Of a stretch of DNA of 33,503 nucleotides, positions 13,707-22,575 are shown piece after piece. The stretch is from Cafeteria roenbergensis (taxonomy: Eukaryota; Sar; Bigyra; Bicosoecida; Cafeteriaceae). The notes under the pieces were generated by a model. That model saw nothing but the letters and a program-made list of their open reading frames with translations. It did not search any database and had not been told where the DNA came from. The stretch is from positions 1 through 33,503 of the forward strand of contig VLTN01000111.1 of assembly GCA_008330645.1 (NCBI GenBank), in the 5' to 3' direction. A program made the position numbers and the translations under genes. Each line of letters opens with the position of its first letter. Within the stretch, counting starts at the first letter, position 1.

Positions 13707-13932
13707 TTACCCGTTGACTTTTTTGGCAACATTGGATAATTTTTAGCAGGCAATGCTTGCTGAGAATTTCCCAGGTACTTATAGGCGCCGATATGTACTA
13801 TACATACATTTTGTTTACCCGCTGACTTTTTTGGCAACATTGGATAATTTTTATCCCGTAATGCTTGCTGAGAATTTCCCAGGTACTTATAGGTACTTAT
13901 CGACGTCGATAAGTACTATACACATATTTTGG
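13707..13932. repeat. Two tandem copies of a ~108-bp subterminal unit
   Basis: TTACCCGYTGACTTTTTTGG, then CAACATTGGATAATTTTTA and TGCTTGCTGAGAATTTCCCAGG, occurs at 13707 and 13815. Each unit ends GTACTATACAYAYATTTTG (13795 and 13913). A third GTACTATACACACATTTTTG is at the centre of the terminal palindrome (14039). The second unit also contains a 24-bp perfect palindrome, GTACTTATCGAC/GTCGATAAGTAC (13893-13916). These look like subterminal repeats of the element end. Confidence 0.8.
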
Positions 13933-13974
13933 CAAATATATTTCACTGTTTTCAATATATTCAGAGAAAAATCA

Positions 13975-14106
13975 CTGTTATAGTTTAATATATTTCTGGA
14001 TATGATGATATTTCAGCGCGGCCAAAAATGTGTGTATAGTACTATACACACATTTTTGGCCGCGCTGAAATATCATCATATCCAGAAATATATTAAACTA
14101 TAACAG
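13975..14106. repeat. 132-bp perfect palindrome at the element terminus
   Basis: Arms 13975-14040 and 14041-14106 are exact reverse complements with no spacer; the centre reads TGTATAGT/ACTATACA. The outer end reads CTGTTATAGTTTAAT on one side and ATTAAACTATAACAG on the other. The right arm ends at the host junction. It looks like the terminal inverted repeat tip together with an inverted copy of itself, or a hairpin end that was opened and copied. An assembly artefact must also be considered. Confidence 0.9.
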
Positions 14107-15347
14107 CGGGTGTGGGGTGGCGGTCGCGGAGGGGGTCATGGCGGCGGCACGGGGTGTCGTGGGGTCGCGCTGTGTGTCGGCCAGGGCCAGGATCGGTGGG
14201 TGGCGCGGTTGGCAGGCCGGGGCCGGGGCCGGGCGTTGGGAGGCGCAGGGCGTGGTGCGGTGCGCGGATGTGTGTTGCTGGCCGTCTGGCGGGGGCGAGG
14301 GTCGCAGCCGTGGCCGATGGCAGTGTGTGGGGTGCTGCTGCAGGGGCGATGGCTGGCGGCCGTGACGAGCTCCGGGAGGAGGTGGGCGCAGGCGTGTTGT
14401 GTGTTTGTGTTGGGCATTGTGCTGGATGGCCGGGGCGTGGGTGTGGCACGGGGTGGTGTGTGGGTGGAGGGCATGCGGTGGTGTGGCGGCCGTGATGGCG
14501 ACTGGCGTGGCTGCGCGTGGTCGTTGCTGGGTGATGCGACTGCAGGATGGCTGGACGGCGGTCATGCTGGCTGCACGGCACGGCCACAAGTCGACGGCGG
14601 GGCTGCTGCTGGATCGCGGCGCCGACGTGGAGGCACGAAGCAAGGTGAGCGGCGTTGTTGATCTGTGGCAGCGGAGGCGGAGCGGCGTCGCGGCGTCCGC
14701 CACGGGGTGGGTTGTGCGCGTACGGTTGGTGGTGAACGGGTGCGGGCAGTGATGGGCCGGCGGCATTGGTGGGGCCCGGCGGCTTGCACGCAGTGTGCGA
14801 GGCGGCGTGTCCTCCGCGGGTGTGGGGTGGCGGTCGCGGAGGGGTCATGGCGGCGGCACGGGGTGTCGTGGGGTCTGGTGGTGTGTCGGTCAGGGCCAGG
14901 GTCGGTGGGTGGTGCGGTTGTCAGGCCGGGGCCGGGCGCTGGGTGTGCAGGGCGTGGTGCGGTGCGCGGATGTGTGTTCCTGGCCGTCTGGCGGGGGCGA
15001 GGGTCGCAGCCGTGGCCGATGGCAGTGTGTGGGGTGCAGCTGCAGGGGCGATGGCTGGCGGCCGTGACGAGCTCCGGGAGGAGGTGGGCGCATGCGTGTT
15101 GTGTTTGATGGGTTGGGCATTGTGCTGGATGGCCGGGGCGTGGGTGTGGCACGGGGTGGTGTGTGGGTGGAGGGCATGCAGTGGTGTGGCGGCCGTGATG
15201 GCGACTGGCGTGGCTGCGCGTGGTCGTTGCTGGGTGATGCGACTGCAGAAGGGCTGGACGGCGGTCGTGCTGGCTGCACAGAACGGCCACAAGTCGACGG
15301 TGGGGCTGCTGCTGGATCGCGGCGCCGACGTGGAGGCGCGGAATTCG
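14106..15347 (+). repeat. Tandem duplication of a host exon-intron unit (~710 bp)
   Basis: Sequence from 14106 matches that from 14816 base by base with scattered changes and small indels, through intron sequence and a 33-codon exon. The first unit lacks the bases that precede 14816 (GGCGGCGTGTCCTCC), because the viral element's palindrome stands there instead. This gives the integration boundary directly. Confidence 0.85.
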
Positions 15348-15687
15348 GTGCGACTTTCTGGTTTCGGTTCGGGCTGCTCCACGTTCCTTGCAGGCGAACA
15401 AGAGTCGGGCAGCGGCATTTTCGTGCTCCGCACGTCCTGCGCTGCTGTTGGTTTTCTCGAAGCGCTCGTCTTGGCGCTGAACAATGCACTGTTTGCTTGC
15501 ACGGAGCCCTGTTTGTTTTTGCTCACAGGCCGGCCAAACTGCGCTCTCCGTTGCCGCCAACGCATCAGTGACAAGGATGCTTGAGCAAGCTGACTGCCTC
15601 CAGCGCTGGCATCGGCGCGCAAACCTGGCCTTGTGGCGCCGAGCCAGTTCGGTAACCGGTTGGGTTCATATTTGTCCGCAGACGTAG
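14546..15687 (+). CDS. Host ankyrin-repeat gene, 3' exons; interrupted upstream by the element
   Basis: Three exons are visible. Exon A, 14546-14644, follows CTGCAG and ends before GTGAGC. Exon B, 15249-15347, follows CTGCAG and ends before GTGCGA. Exon C starts at 15529 after TTTTTGCTCACAG and reaches a TAG at 15687, unless it is spliced at GTAACC near 15651. A and B are exactly 33 codons, phase 0, one ankyrin repeat each (DGWTAVMLAARHGHKSTAGL, KGWTAVVLAAQNGHKSTVGL). C adds AGQTALSVAANASVTRML, the last repeat, then a Trp/Arg-rich tail. The introns are GC-rich, 604 and 181 nt. Earlier exons must lie left of the viral element, outside the window. Function: a generic protein-binding scaffold; partner unknown. 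Confidence 0.8.
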
Positions 15688-16120
15688 ATTCCGCCCCAAC
15701 AAAACAGACGAGCCATCTGGCATCGTCACGACACTCTCTTGGGCAACGCGGCTTCCCCACAGCGTGTTGGGGGTGCCCCCGGCTTGACTCAGAGGGTCCC
15801 GAGCTCTAGTCTACCCGTCTGCGTCGGCGGCCAAGACAAGCAGCTCTCCGGCAAGGCGCGCGCAGCGTGCGCTTCGCTTTGCCCGCCGTGCCGTGCGAAC
15901 GCTCGCACAGCACTCCAGGGCCCGTTGCGGTCGGCTTTGAGGTTGTGTGAGACACAATCCGCATTCGTGACCCGCCCGCCCATCCCGCGGCAGGCTGGGA
16001 GGTGGCTTGCGAGGTTTCAGTGCCCCTGTGGGTGCAGACTCCGAGCAAGGCACTGCCACTCCTAGCCTGCTGGCGCCGGACACCTAACAGGTGCCCATTT
16101 GGCCACTGCTGGATGCGTGA
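15688..16120. other. Host intergenic region, nothing recognised
   Basis: GC-rich sequence between the ankyrin gene end and the panC exon. Short open frames occur on both strands, as expected at this GC content, but none shows a recognisable domain. Confidence 0.5.
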
Positions 16121-16504
16121 TCACCATTCCCTACGATCACACGCACCAGGGCGAATCGGAGGCGTTGCCGGACAGACAGGCCGACCCGTCGCTGCGCAGG
16201 CCACGTCCAGATACTGCAGCGGCCCGAAGTGGCCTCGGCCGCGATCAGAGAGGGCGTCTGCTGCAATGGTTTGGAGTTCTTCCACGCCCCAGGGCAGCCC
16301 GGCTCCCACGATGCGCTGCACCTCGCGCAAGGCCGCGTACATGGCCGGAGCCGCCTCGCGCTCTTCCACGGTCAGATACGCGTTCCGGGAGCTCATCGCC
16401 AGCCCGTCCTGCTCCCTCATCGTCGGGTTGATCTGCACGTCCACGCCAAGGTTGAGGTCGCGCGCCAGCTGCCGCACCACAATGCACTGGTAGGCGTCCT
16501 TCTG
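16121..16504 (-). pseudogene. panC: Pantothenate synthetase (pantoate-beta-alanine ligase) exon, isolated
   Basis: The minus strand encodes KDAYQCIVVRQLARDLNLGV followed by INPTMREQDGLAMSSRNAYL. These are the KD, RQ-DL and P(T)xREADGLAxSSRNxYL blocks of PanC, which joins pantoate and beta-alanine using ATP in vitamin B5/CoA synthesis. The exon opens after a CTGGCCAG acceptor near 16504 and continues to LQYLDVACAATG, about the YLEVVD block of the family. The N-terminal part with the PTMGALHxGH motif is not found between 16505 and the next gene, nor is the C-terminal end to the left. It is either an internal exon with distant partners or a truncated fragment. Confidence 0.65.
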
Positions 16505-16915
16505 GCCAGCGAGAACCGCGGGCAGCGTGCTGCTCTGCCAAGCTGTCGCGGGCCTCGCTGTGTGGTTGGGTTGGGGGGCGGATGCCGCCGCCTTGTGACA
16601 CTGCCCCCGGGGGCATTGGGTGCGGCCGGCGTCAGGACGGACCGATGCCGCTGTTGGGTCCCGGCTCGTGCAAGCTGCTCGTGCGCGGTCCGAAAGTGAA
16701 GCCTGTGCGGGACTGCCGCAAGCGCCTGAGAGGCGACGACGAGGCGGCGGGGGCGCCGAGTGTCAGCAGTTTTTCGTGACGGCACAGGGTGGACTGAGGA
16801 AACAGCTTGGGTGACTTTGCAGCACCGGCGAAATTGTGAACTTGCAGGGCGCTGCGACGCAATCTTCGTGCGTCGTGTCCCAGGCAGCCCGCAGTGCATG
16901 CACGCAATCCAACGC
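16505..16915. other. Host sequence between panC exon and LRR gene
   Basis: No coding block is recognised. A pyrimidine-rich CCCCCCAACCCAACCACACAG on the minus strand near 16560-16590 could be intron sequence of the panC gene. No PanC N-terminal motif is present. Confidence 0.4.
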
Positions 16916-19900
16916 TCAGCGAATCGGAAGCCCGGCTGCCTGCCTCTGAAGCAGGATTGTCGTGGTCTCGCGCATCCACTTCCGCCACGGCTTTCGTATC
17001 TTCGTCGTCATCCTCGCTTCGACGCGAGACCGGATTTCGCCGAATGTCGGCAGTTGGTCGTCGGGGATGTCGGGGGGAATCTTCGCGCCTTCGTCCCAAA
17101 TCATCTGCTGGATGAGCCGCGCGGTCGGCCTGTCCAGGGAGTCCGGGAGCGGTACGCTGTCGACGGACGGCATGTCTGCATCGTCCTCGAACTCTTCTGC
17201 GTCCGCTTGGTCATCTCCGGCCAGCCCTGCCGCTGCGCCCGCGCTGGCCCCACTTGCCTCACCCGATGCGGCACGCTCGCGCCCGCTGCGACTGTCGTGG
17301 GGCGCCTCCGCGTCCCCGCCTCTCATGTGCCCTGCGCGGCCCCGCGCCGCTGGCGGCGCCTCCGCTTCGTCGTCCTCCGGGGCAGCAGCGGTCGCCCACG
17401 ACGACTGCTGCTCTGTGCCGCTGGTCCTGGCCGTGGTGGCAGCGGCTCTGCCGGCGGGACGGTCGCCGCCTTGTCTGGAGCGCAGCCCCGACGAGGCGGG
17501 GGCGTCCGACCCTGGGGGTCCGGGGCGGGAATCGGCGCTGCCCGACGACCGCTGGGCGGGGCTTGCCGAGCGGCTAGGCGGCGCGCCCGGGCCGGTGAGG
17601 GCGCGGGCGGGGCTACGTGCCGGCGGAACGGTCAAGTCTCCGCGGTGCAGCGTGGCTGCGCTGGCGCCCGTGGCAGTTTGGCCGGACAGCGACGCCTGGC
17701 CGTGCCCGCTGTCCACAGAGGCCTGTCTCGACGACGTGGCGTCGTGGGCCGACCCCCGCCTGACCCCGCCAGACCCGCTCTGTCCGCCGGCCGCACCGGC
17801 CGCGGCAGACAGCTTGGCCGGCCACACGACCCGCGGCCGCATCAGGCTCATAGCCTCCCTGGCCGCTCCGTCCAGCCGCCAGGCGGCGGCCAGCTCTGCA
17901 GCTCTGCCGGGATCACAGGCGCTCAGCTGCGCGAGGTCGTCGGCCAGCTGGTCCCTCGCGGCTTGCGTGGCGAGGACAACGTCGACGGCGGGGTCGCCGG
18001 ACAGGGGCCCGCTTTCGCCTGCCGCTGCCACGGTCAGGCACTGGTGGCCGTTGAGCGACGCCGCCTGCTCTGCCGCTGCCTTTGCCGCGGCCCTGCCCCC
18101 AAAGCAGCCTGTGGCCTTGGGCCCCGGGGGCCTCCGGGGGGGCCCCGGCCACGCCGCGAGGCCCCTGGCCTCCACGGCGCCGCTGCCCAGCCCCAGGAAA
18201 AGCGTCAGCTGATCGGGCCCGGTGTGCCGGGCGTGCGCAATGTCCGCCCGAATCGCGTCCGCCAGGGTTGAGTCCGTTGCAGCCCTGGCCTCGATGGGGA
18301 CAAACCCCGGAGGGTCCAGCTGCGCGCCGCCCTGACGGCCCTTGGAGGCGCCCGCCAGCCCAGAGCCGCCCCCGCCGAACGCGCCGCTGCCGCTGCCGCT
18401 GCCAGCTCTGCCCGCCGCCGCCGCGGCGGGCGTGTTTCGCCGGCGCCAGACTAGCCACCGTCCGTCGGGCGCGAGGCCGAGCCATGCGTCCTCAAAGGGC
18501 ACCGCGTCCGTGGGGGCCTTGGCGCCCACAGCGTAGCCTCGCAACAGCCGCATAGCCCACGGCGACCCCGCCAGCAGCGCCGCAGCCGCGTCGAGCGGCG
18601 ACGGTTGCGACGCGTCCATTGAAGGCGGAAGCGGCCTCACGGCTTGCGGCGCGGTCAGGCTCAGCCGCCTGCTCGACGCAGCGGCAGCGGCAGCGGCGCG
18701 GGCGCGGGCGGCCTCTGCCTCCGCCTCCGCCTCCGCCTCCGCCTCCGCCTCCGCCTCCGCGCGGCGCCTGGATGCCTCGGCCGCCGCCGCCGCCTCTGCC
18801 GCGGCTCTGCCGTCAACCCCGGCCTTGGCAGGGTCCTTCCGTCCCAGCACGGCGTCGATCCGCTCGGCCACGTCAAGCAGAGCCGCGGCCTGTGCCCGGG
18901 CCAATCGAGCCGCCTCCGCCGCCTCCTCCATCACCCTCGGGTCCGCCGCCTCGCGAAGCGCCCTTGCAAGCCTTGCTGCGCTCTCGGCCTCGGCCAGCGC
19001 CCGCCGCTCCGCCGTCTCAGCGGCAGAGCCCTCCTGAACGAGTGAGGCCGCCTCACGCCGCAGCCGCCCCGCCTCGGCCAAGACCCTCGAGAGTTCGCCT
19101 CCGTCCCTCCCCGCCGCCTCCTCCAGCCGCGCGGCCTCGCGCTGGGCGCTGGCGCACTCCCGCTCAGCCCGCCGCCTCGCCGCCTCGGCCTCGTCCCGCT
19201 GACGTCGCGCCCTGCCCTCCTCCGCCTGCGCCTCCGCCAGCTCCGCCTCCGCCTCCTCCTTGGCCTTGAGCGCCGCCGCGGCCTCCTCCTTGGCCCGCCG
19301 CAGCGCCCCCTGCAGCTCCGCGCGGCGGCCCTCCGCCGCGGTGCGGAGTCTCTCGGCCTCCGCAAGCTCCGCACGGGCCCGTCGCGCCCTGCCCTCGGCG
19401 TGGGCCCGCGCCCCGGCAGAGCCGTCCCCAGAGCCCAGCACGACGTCGACCCTGGCCTCCGCCTCCCGCGCCTCCGCGCGCGGGCCGACTCGGCCTCCTC
19501 CGCGGCGCGAGACGCCGCCTCCTCCGCCGCTGCGGCAGCCGCTCTGGCCTCCTCCGCTGCCTCGCGGGTGCGCCGGGTGGCCTCGTCCTCCGCCGCCGCC
19601 TCCTCGCGAAGCGCTCGCTCGCGCTCAGCTGCCCGGTCCCGCGCCCGCGCCGATGCGCGAAGCGTCGCCTCCGCCTCCTCCGCCCGCGCCAGCGCCGCCG
19701 ACCGGGCCGCCTCCGCCTCCGCCCGCGCCCTGGCGGCAGCCCGCCGGGCCGCCTTGGCCTCCTCCAGCGACTTTGCAGCCGCCGCAACGCGGTCCCACGC
19801 CGCCCCGCCGTCGCTGCCGTTCTGGCCGCCGTCGTCGTCGCCGTCGCCGCCACCGCCGCTACCGTCGCCGTCCGGCCCGCCCACTGCCCGCCGCCCAGCC

Positions 19901-21840
19901 CTCGCGGCCGCGTCGTCAGCGCGCAGCGTCAGTGCCTCCGCCTCCGCCAGCCGCGCCGCCGCTGCCTCTCTCTCAGCTGCCGCGGCCGCCCGCTCGCGCG
20001 CCGCTGCCGCCTCGCGTCTCTCAGCCTCCCTCGCCGCGCGACGCGCCTGCGATCGACGAAACGCTGTTCGCAGCGCCGCCGCAACGGCCTCCTCCTCCGC
20101 CGCCTCCGCGCCACACCCTTCCACGCGCAGCCACTCAATCGCACAGCCGTCCGCCTCCAGCAGCGCCACCGCCGCCCGCATCGCACGCCGCCCGCACGCC
20201 GGGTTGTCACCAATGTCCAGTGCCGCAAGGCCGCGAAACCGCTCGCATGCCTTCAGCAACGCCTCTGCATCGGTGTCACTCAGGCCGCACCCTGCCACCG
20301 ACAGCGCCATCAGACTGCAGCCGCCGCCAGCGACGCCGCCGCCGCCGCTGGTGACGCTACCGTCGTCCTCGTCGTAGTGGCGATGACTGTGGCGGAGGTG
20401 CTGACTATCGTCTGCCTGCCCCAGCTCCTGAAGCGATGAGCACAGCTCTGCCCACGCGGTCGCGGACGGGGCGCCCGCTCGCCACCCCAGCCTTGCTCCA
20501 GCGGTTTCGCGTGTCGACGCGTCGCTCCCCTCCCCAGCCCGAGCAGCTGCACCAATATCAACAGTTGCAGTTGCAGTTACAGTTGCAGTTGCAGTTGCCG
20601 GTCCGCCCGCTGCCTGCATGGAGAGATCCACCGCCTGAATGCCAAGGCCGGCCGGCGCTGCAAGCAGCCTGGCAACAGCGACGACCCCTTCCGTTCCTGC
20701 GGCGTTGCACGCCAGGTCGAGCCGCTGGATGCGGGGGTGCCTCCGCAGGGCCCCGGCAACCGCCGCCACGCCCCTGCCTCGGAGCCCGCACCCGCGAACA
20801 CGCAGCTCTGCCAGCGAGGCGTTTCCGGCCAGGGCCCCAGCCAGGGCCTCCGCGCCCCGGGCCCCGAGGGGGTTTTCGCTGAGATCCAGTTGCTCGAGCC
20901 AAGGGGCCCCCGAAGGCTCCAGCAGGGCCCGGAGCGCTCCCACGCCGTCGTCACGAAGAAAGTTCCCGGAAAGGTCCAGCGTTCGGAGGGCACAGGCGCC
21001 CGCAGCCGGAAGCGGTGCCAGCGCGGCCACGTGGCCGGCGCCTGCGCGCGGCGCGGCCCCTGCGCCAGTGAGCGCCGCTGCCAGCCTGGCCGCGCCGGCG
21101 CTTCCAAGGCGGTTCCCGCCGAGCCGCAGGGTGCGGAGGCCCGACGCGCGCGCCGCCCGGCCCAGGGCGGTCACGGCGGCCGTGCCCATGTGGTTGTGGC
21201 GCGCGTCCACGTGCCCGATGCGCGGGTCGGCCGCGCAGGCCGCCGCCAGCTCCAGCGCGCCGCGGTCCCACAGGTCGCACGCGCGCACGTCCAGGGCGCG
21301 CAGCTCGTCCTCTGCGTGACGGTCGGCGTCGCCGTCGACTGCTCGCGCCGCCGCGACGGTGTCGTGATCGAGGACGCACCTGCCGCCGCCGAAGCAGGAC
21401 AACTGCCCGGCGTCTCGGCTCGGAAACGCTCGGCTGGCGCGCTCCGCAACCAGGGCGGCGGCGCGCGAGTCGTACCCCGCGCCCTGGGGCGCAGCACTGT
21501 CCTCGATCCGGGCCAGGGATGGCTGCGGGTCCCAGTGCAGCCTGGGGGCGCGACTGCCAAGGGCGGCCTCGTCCTCGCCAGCGACTCGCCAGCGGTCACT
21601 GGCGACGCTTGCCCCGCCTGCGCCGGGGCTGTCGACCGCGGCGGGGGCTCCCCAGCTGTGGTCTGCCGCCCAGCGCCTGCCCGCAGCGGGGGGCGGACCC
21701 TGCCTGCGCGGGTAGGCGAGCCCCAGGGACGAGTTGCCGCCAAACGGTGCGGAAGCCCCAGCGCCGCCGTGCCGCGAGCCAGCGCCCCCCCAGGCCGCCC
21801 TCGACGCCGAGGCGTCTAAGCTAAGCACCGACGACTCCAT
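16916..21840 (-). CDS. Large LRR plus coiled-coil protein, with one frame break
   Basis: From the ATG at 21840 (MESSVLSLD) the protein has a Gly/Ala/Pro-rich head. Ribonuclease-inhibitor-type leucine-rich repeats follow (about 21310-20110; motifs LRTLRLGGNRLGSAGAARLA, LEQLDLSENPLGARGAEALA). Then comes a very long Ala/Glu/Arg coiled coil (about 20100-18660) with an (EA)n run. A globular part (about 18530-17900, GLAPDGRWLVWRR, possibly PH-like) precedes a low-complexity linker. The C-terminus is charged and conserved-looking (WDEGAKIPPDIPDDQLPTFG). The coiled coil changes frame inside a CGCGCGCG run at 19475-19482; one CG dinucleotide too many would explain it. Role: probably a cytoskeletal or scaffold protein. 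The PH-like call is weak. Confidence 0.65.
18711..18760. repeat. Hexanucleotide repeat GCCTCC, coding (Glu-Ala)n
   Basis: Eight units of GCCTCC/T in tandem give alternating Glu-Ala in the coiled coil of the minus-strand LRR protein. Confidence 0.85.
20562..20598. repeat. Hexanucleotide repeat CAGTTG
   Basis: Six units of CAGTTG (one with an A) in tandem. On the minus strand it encodes alternating Thr/Ala-Thr/Val residues (TATVTATATV) within the LRR protein. Confidence 0.8.
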
Positions 21841-22575
21841 CTGGGCGCGCAAGGCGCAGCGCTGCAGGTCGCTGCGAGCGGTGGCACGCACGGACAGTCG
21901 CGCAGGGCCAACTGCGCAATTGCCGTGGTGGACTTGCCCAGCACGGAAACTGCAGTCGCCCGAATTCGGAAGCTGGACTAGGCCTGGCGGCGCCTCAAAT
22001 CAGGCGCCCAGTTGGGTGGGACTCACGAAGCGGCGCTGGCTCTGCACCAGAATCGACCCTCGACGACGCGGAAGTTGCCTTGCGCTGGGCGGCTGCGACT
22101 GCACCGGCGGCAACCGGGACTGGGGCGAGGGGTTCCGCCCCGGCAAGCCGGCGCCGCGGCCGCGTCGCACGGCGGGACGCGCAGTCTCAGCCCGCGCCGC
22201 ACAGGCCTCAAGGCGCGGCCACCCCTTCGTGGTTCGCCGCTGCCACACTAGCCGGCTAGCCGCTCGCCACCCTGCGCATGGCTGCGGGCAGGGGACTCAA
22301 CACTTCGCAGGACCGCCTTCTTGGTGCCTCTGGGCGCGGCGAGTCTTCCGGCCGCGTGGGGCCCGACCTGGCTGCGGCTGGGCGGTCGCACACATCGAGC
22401 ATCTCGAGCGGGGCCCTTGCTCGCGGCTCCGCTCTCAAGGACGTGCCGGCCTGGTCGCCCGGCATAACCGGACTGTTTCCCAGCCCGCACACGGCTGCGC
22501 TTGGCCCCGCGGGGCGCCCTGACGCCCCCACCGGCCTCGTTGCCCTGACGCACATCGGCAGAGCCCTCGCGCGAC
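21841..22575. promoter_or_regulatory. Divergent intergenic region between LRR and membrane-protein genes
   Basis: About 735 bases separate the ATGs of the minus-strand gene (21840) and plus-strand gene (22576). The region is slightly less GC-biased than the flanking coding DNA and should hold both promoters. I see no TATA-like box. One copy of the host-enriched word GGCAGAGCC lies at 22557-22565. Confidence 0.5.

Larger units (their letters stand above)
1..14105. mobile_element. Integrated mavirus-like virophage (endogenous element), left end outside window
   Basis: The stretch carries a contiguous ATPase, cysteine protease, penton and major capsid cluster plus an rve-family integrase. That gene order and those sizes are characteristic of mavirus-type virophages and their endogenous copies in protist genomes. 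Its base composition is far less GC-rich than the flanking host DNA, and its genes are compact and intron-free. The right boundary at 14105/14106 is set by comparison with a duplicated host intron (the sequence from 14106 matches that from 14816). The terminal bases read ...TATAACA, ending in the CA dinucleotide expected of DNA processed by retroviral-type integrases. The left end, replication genes and target-site duplication cannot be seen. A Polinton-like virus is the main alternative. Confidence 0.85.

Noticed and set aside
13975-14106. Chromosome telomere or chromosome end
   Set aside because: There is no short telomeric repeat, and host coding sequence follows directly.
14110-14760. Long open frames on both strands in the first host unit as genes
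   Set aside because: They run through predicted intron sequence; only the 33-codon ankyrin exon shows conserved protein sequence bounded by splice sites.
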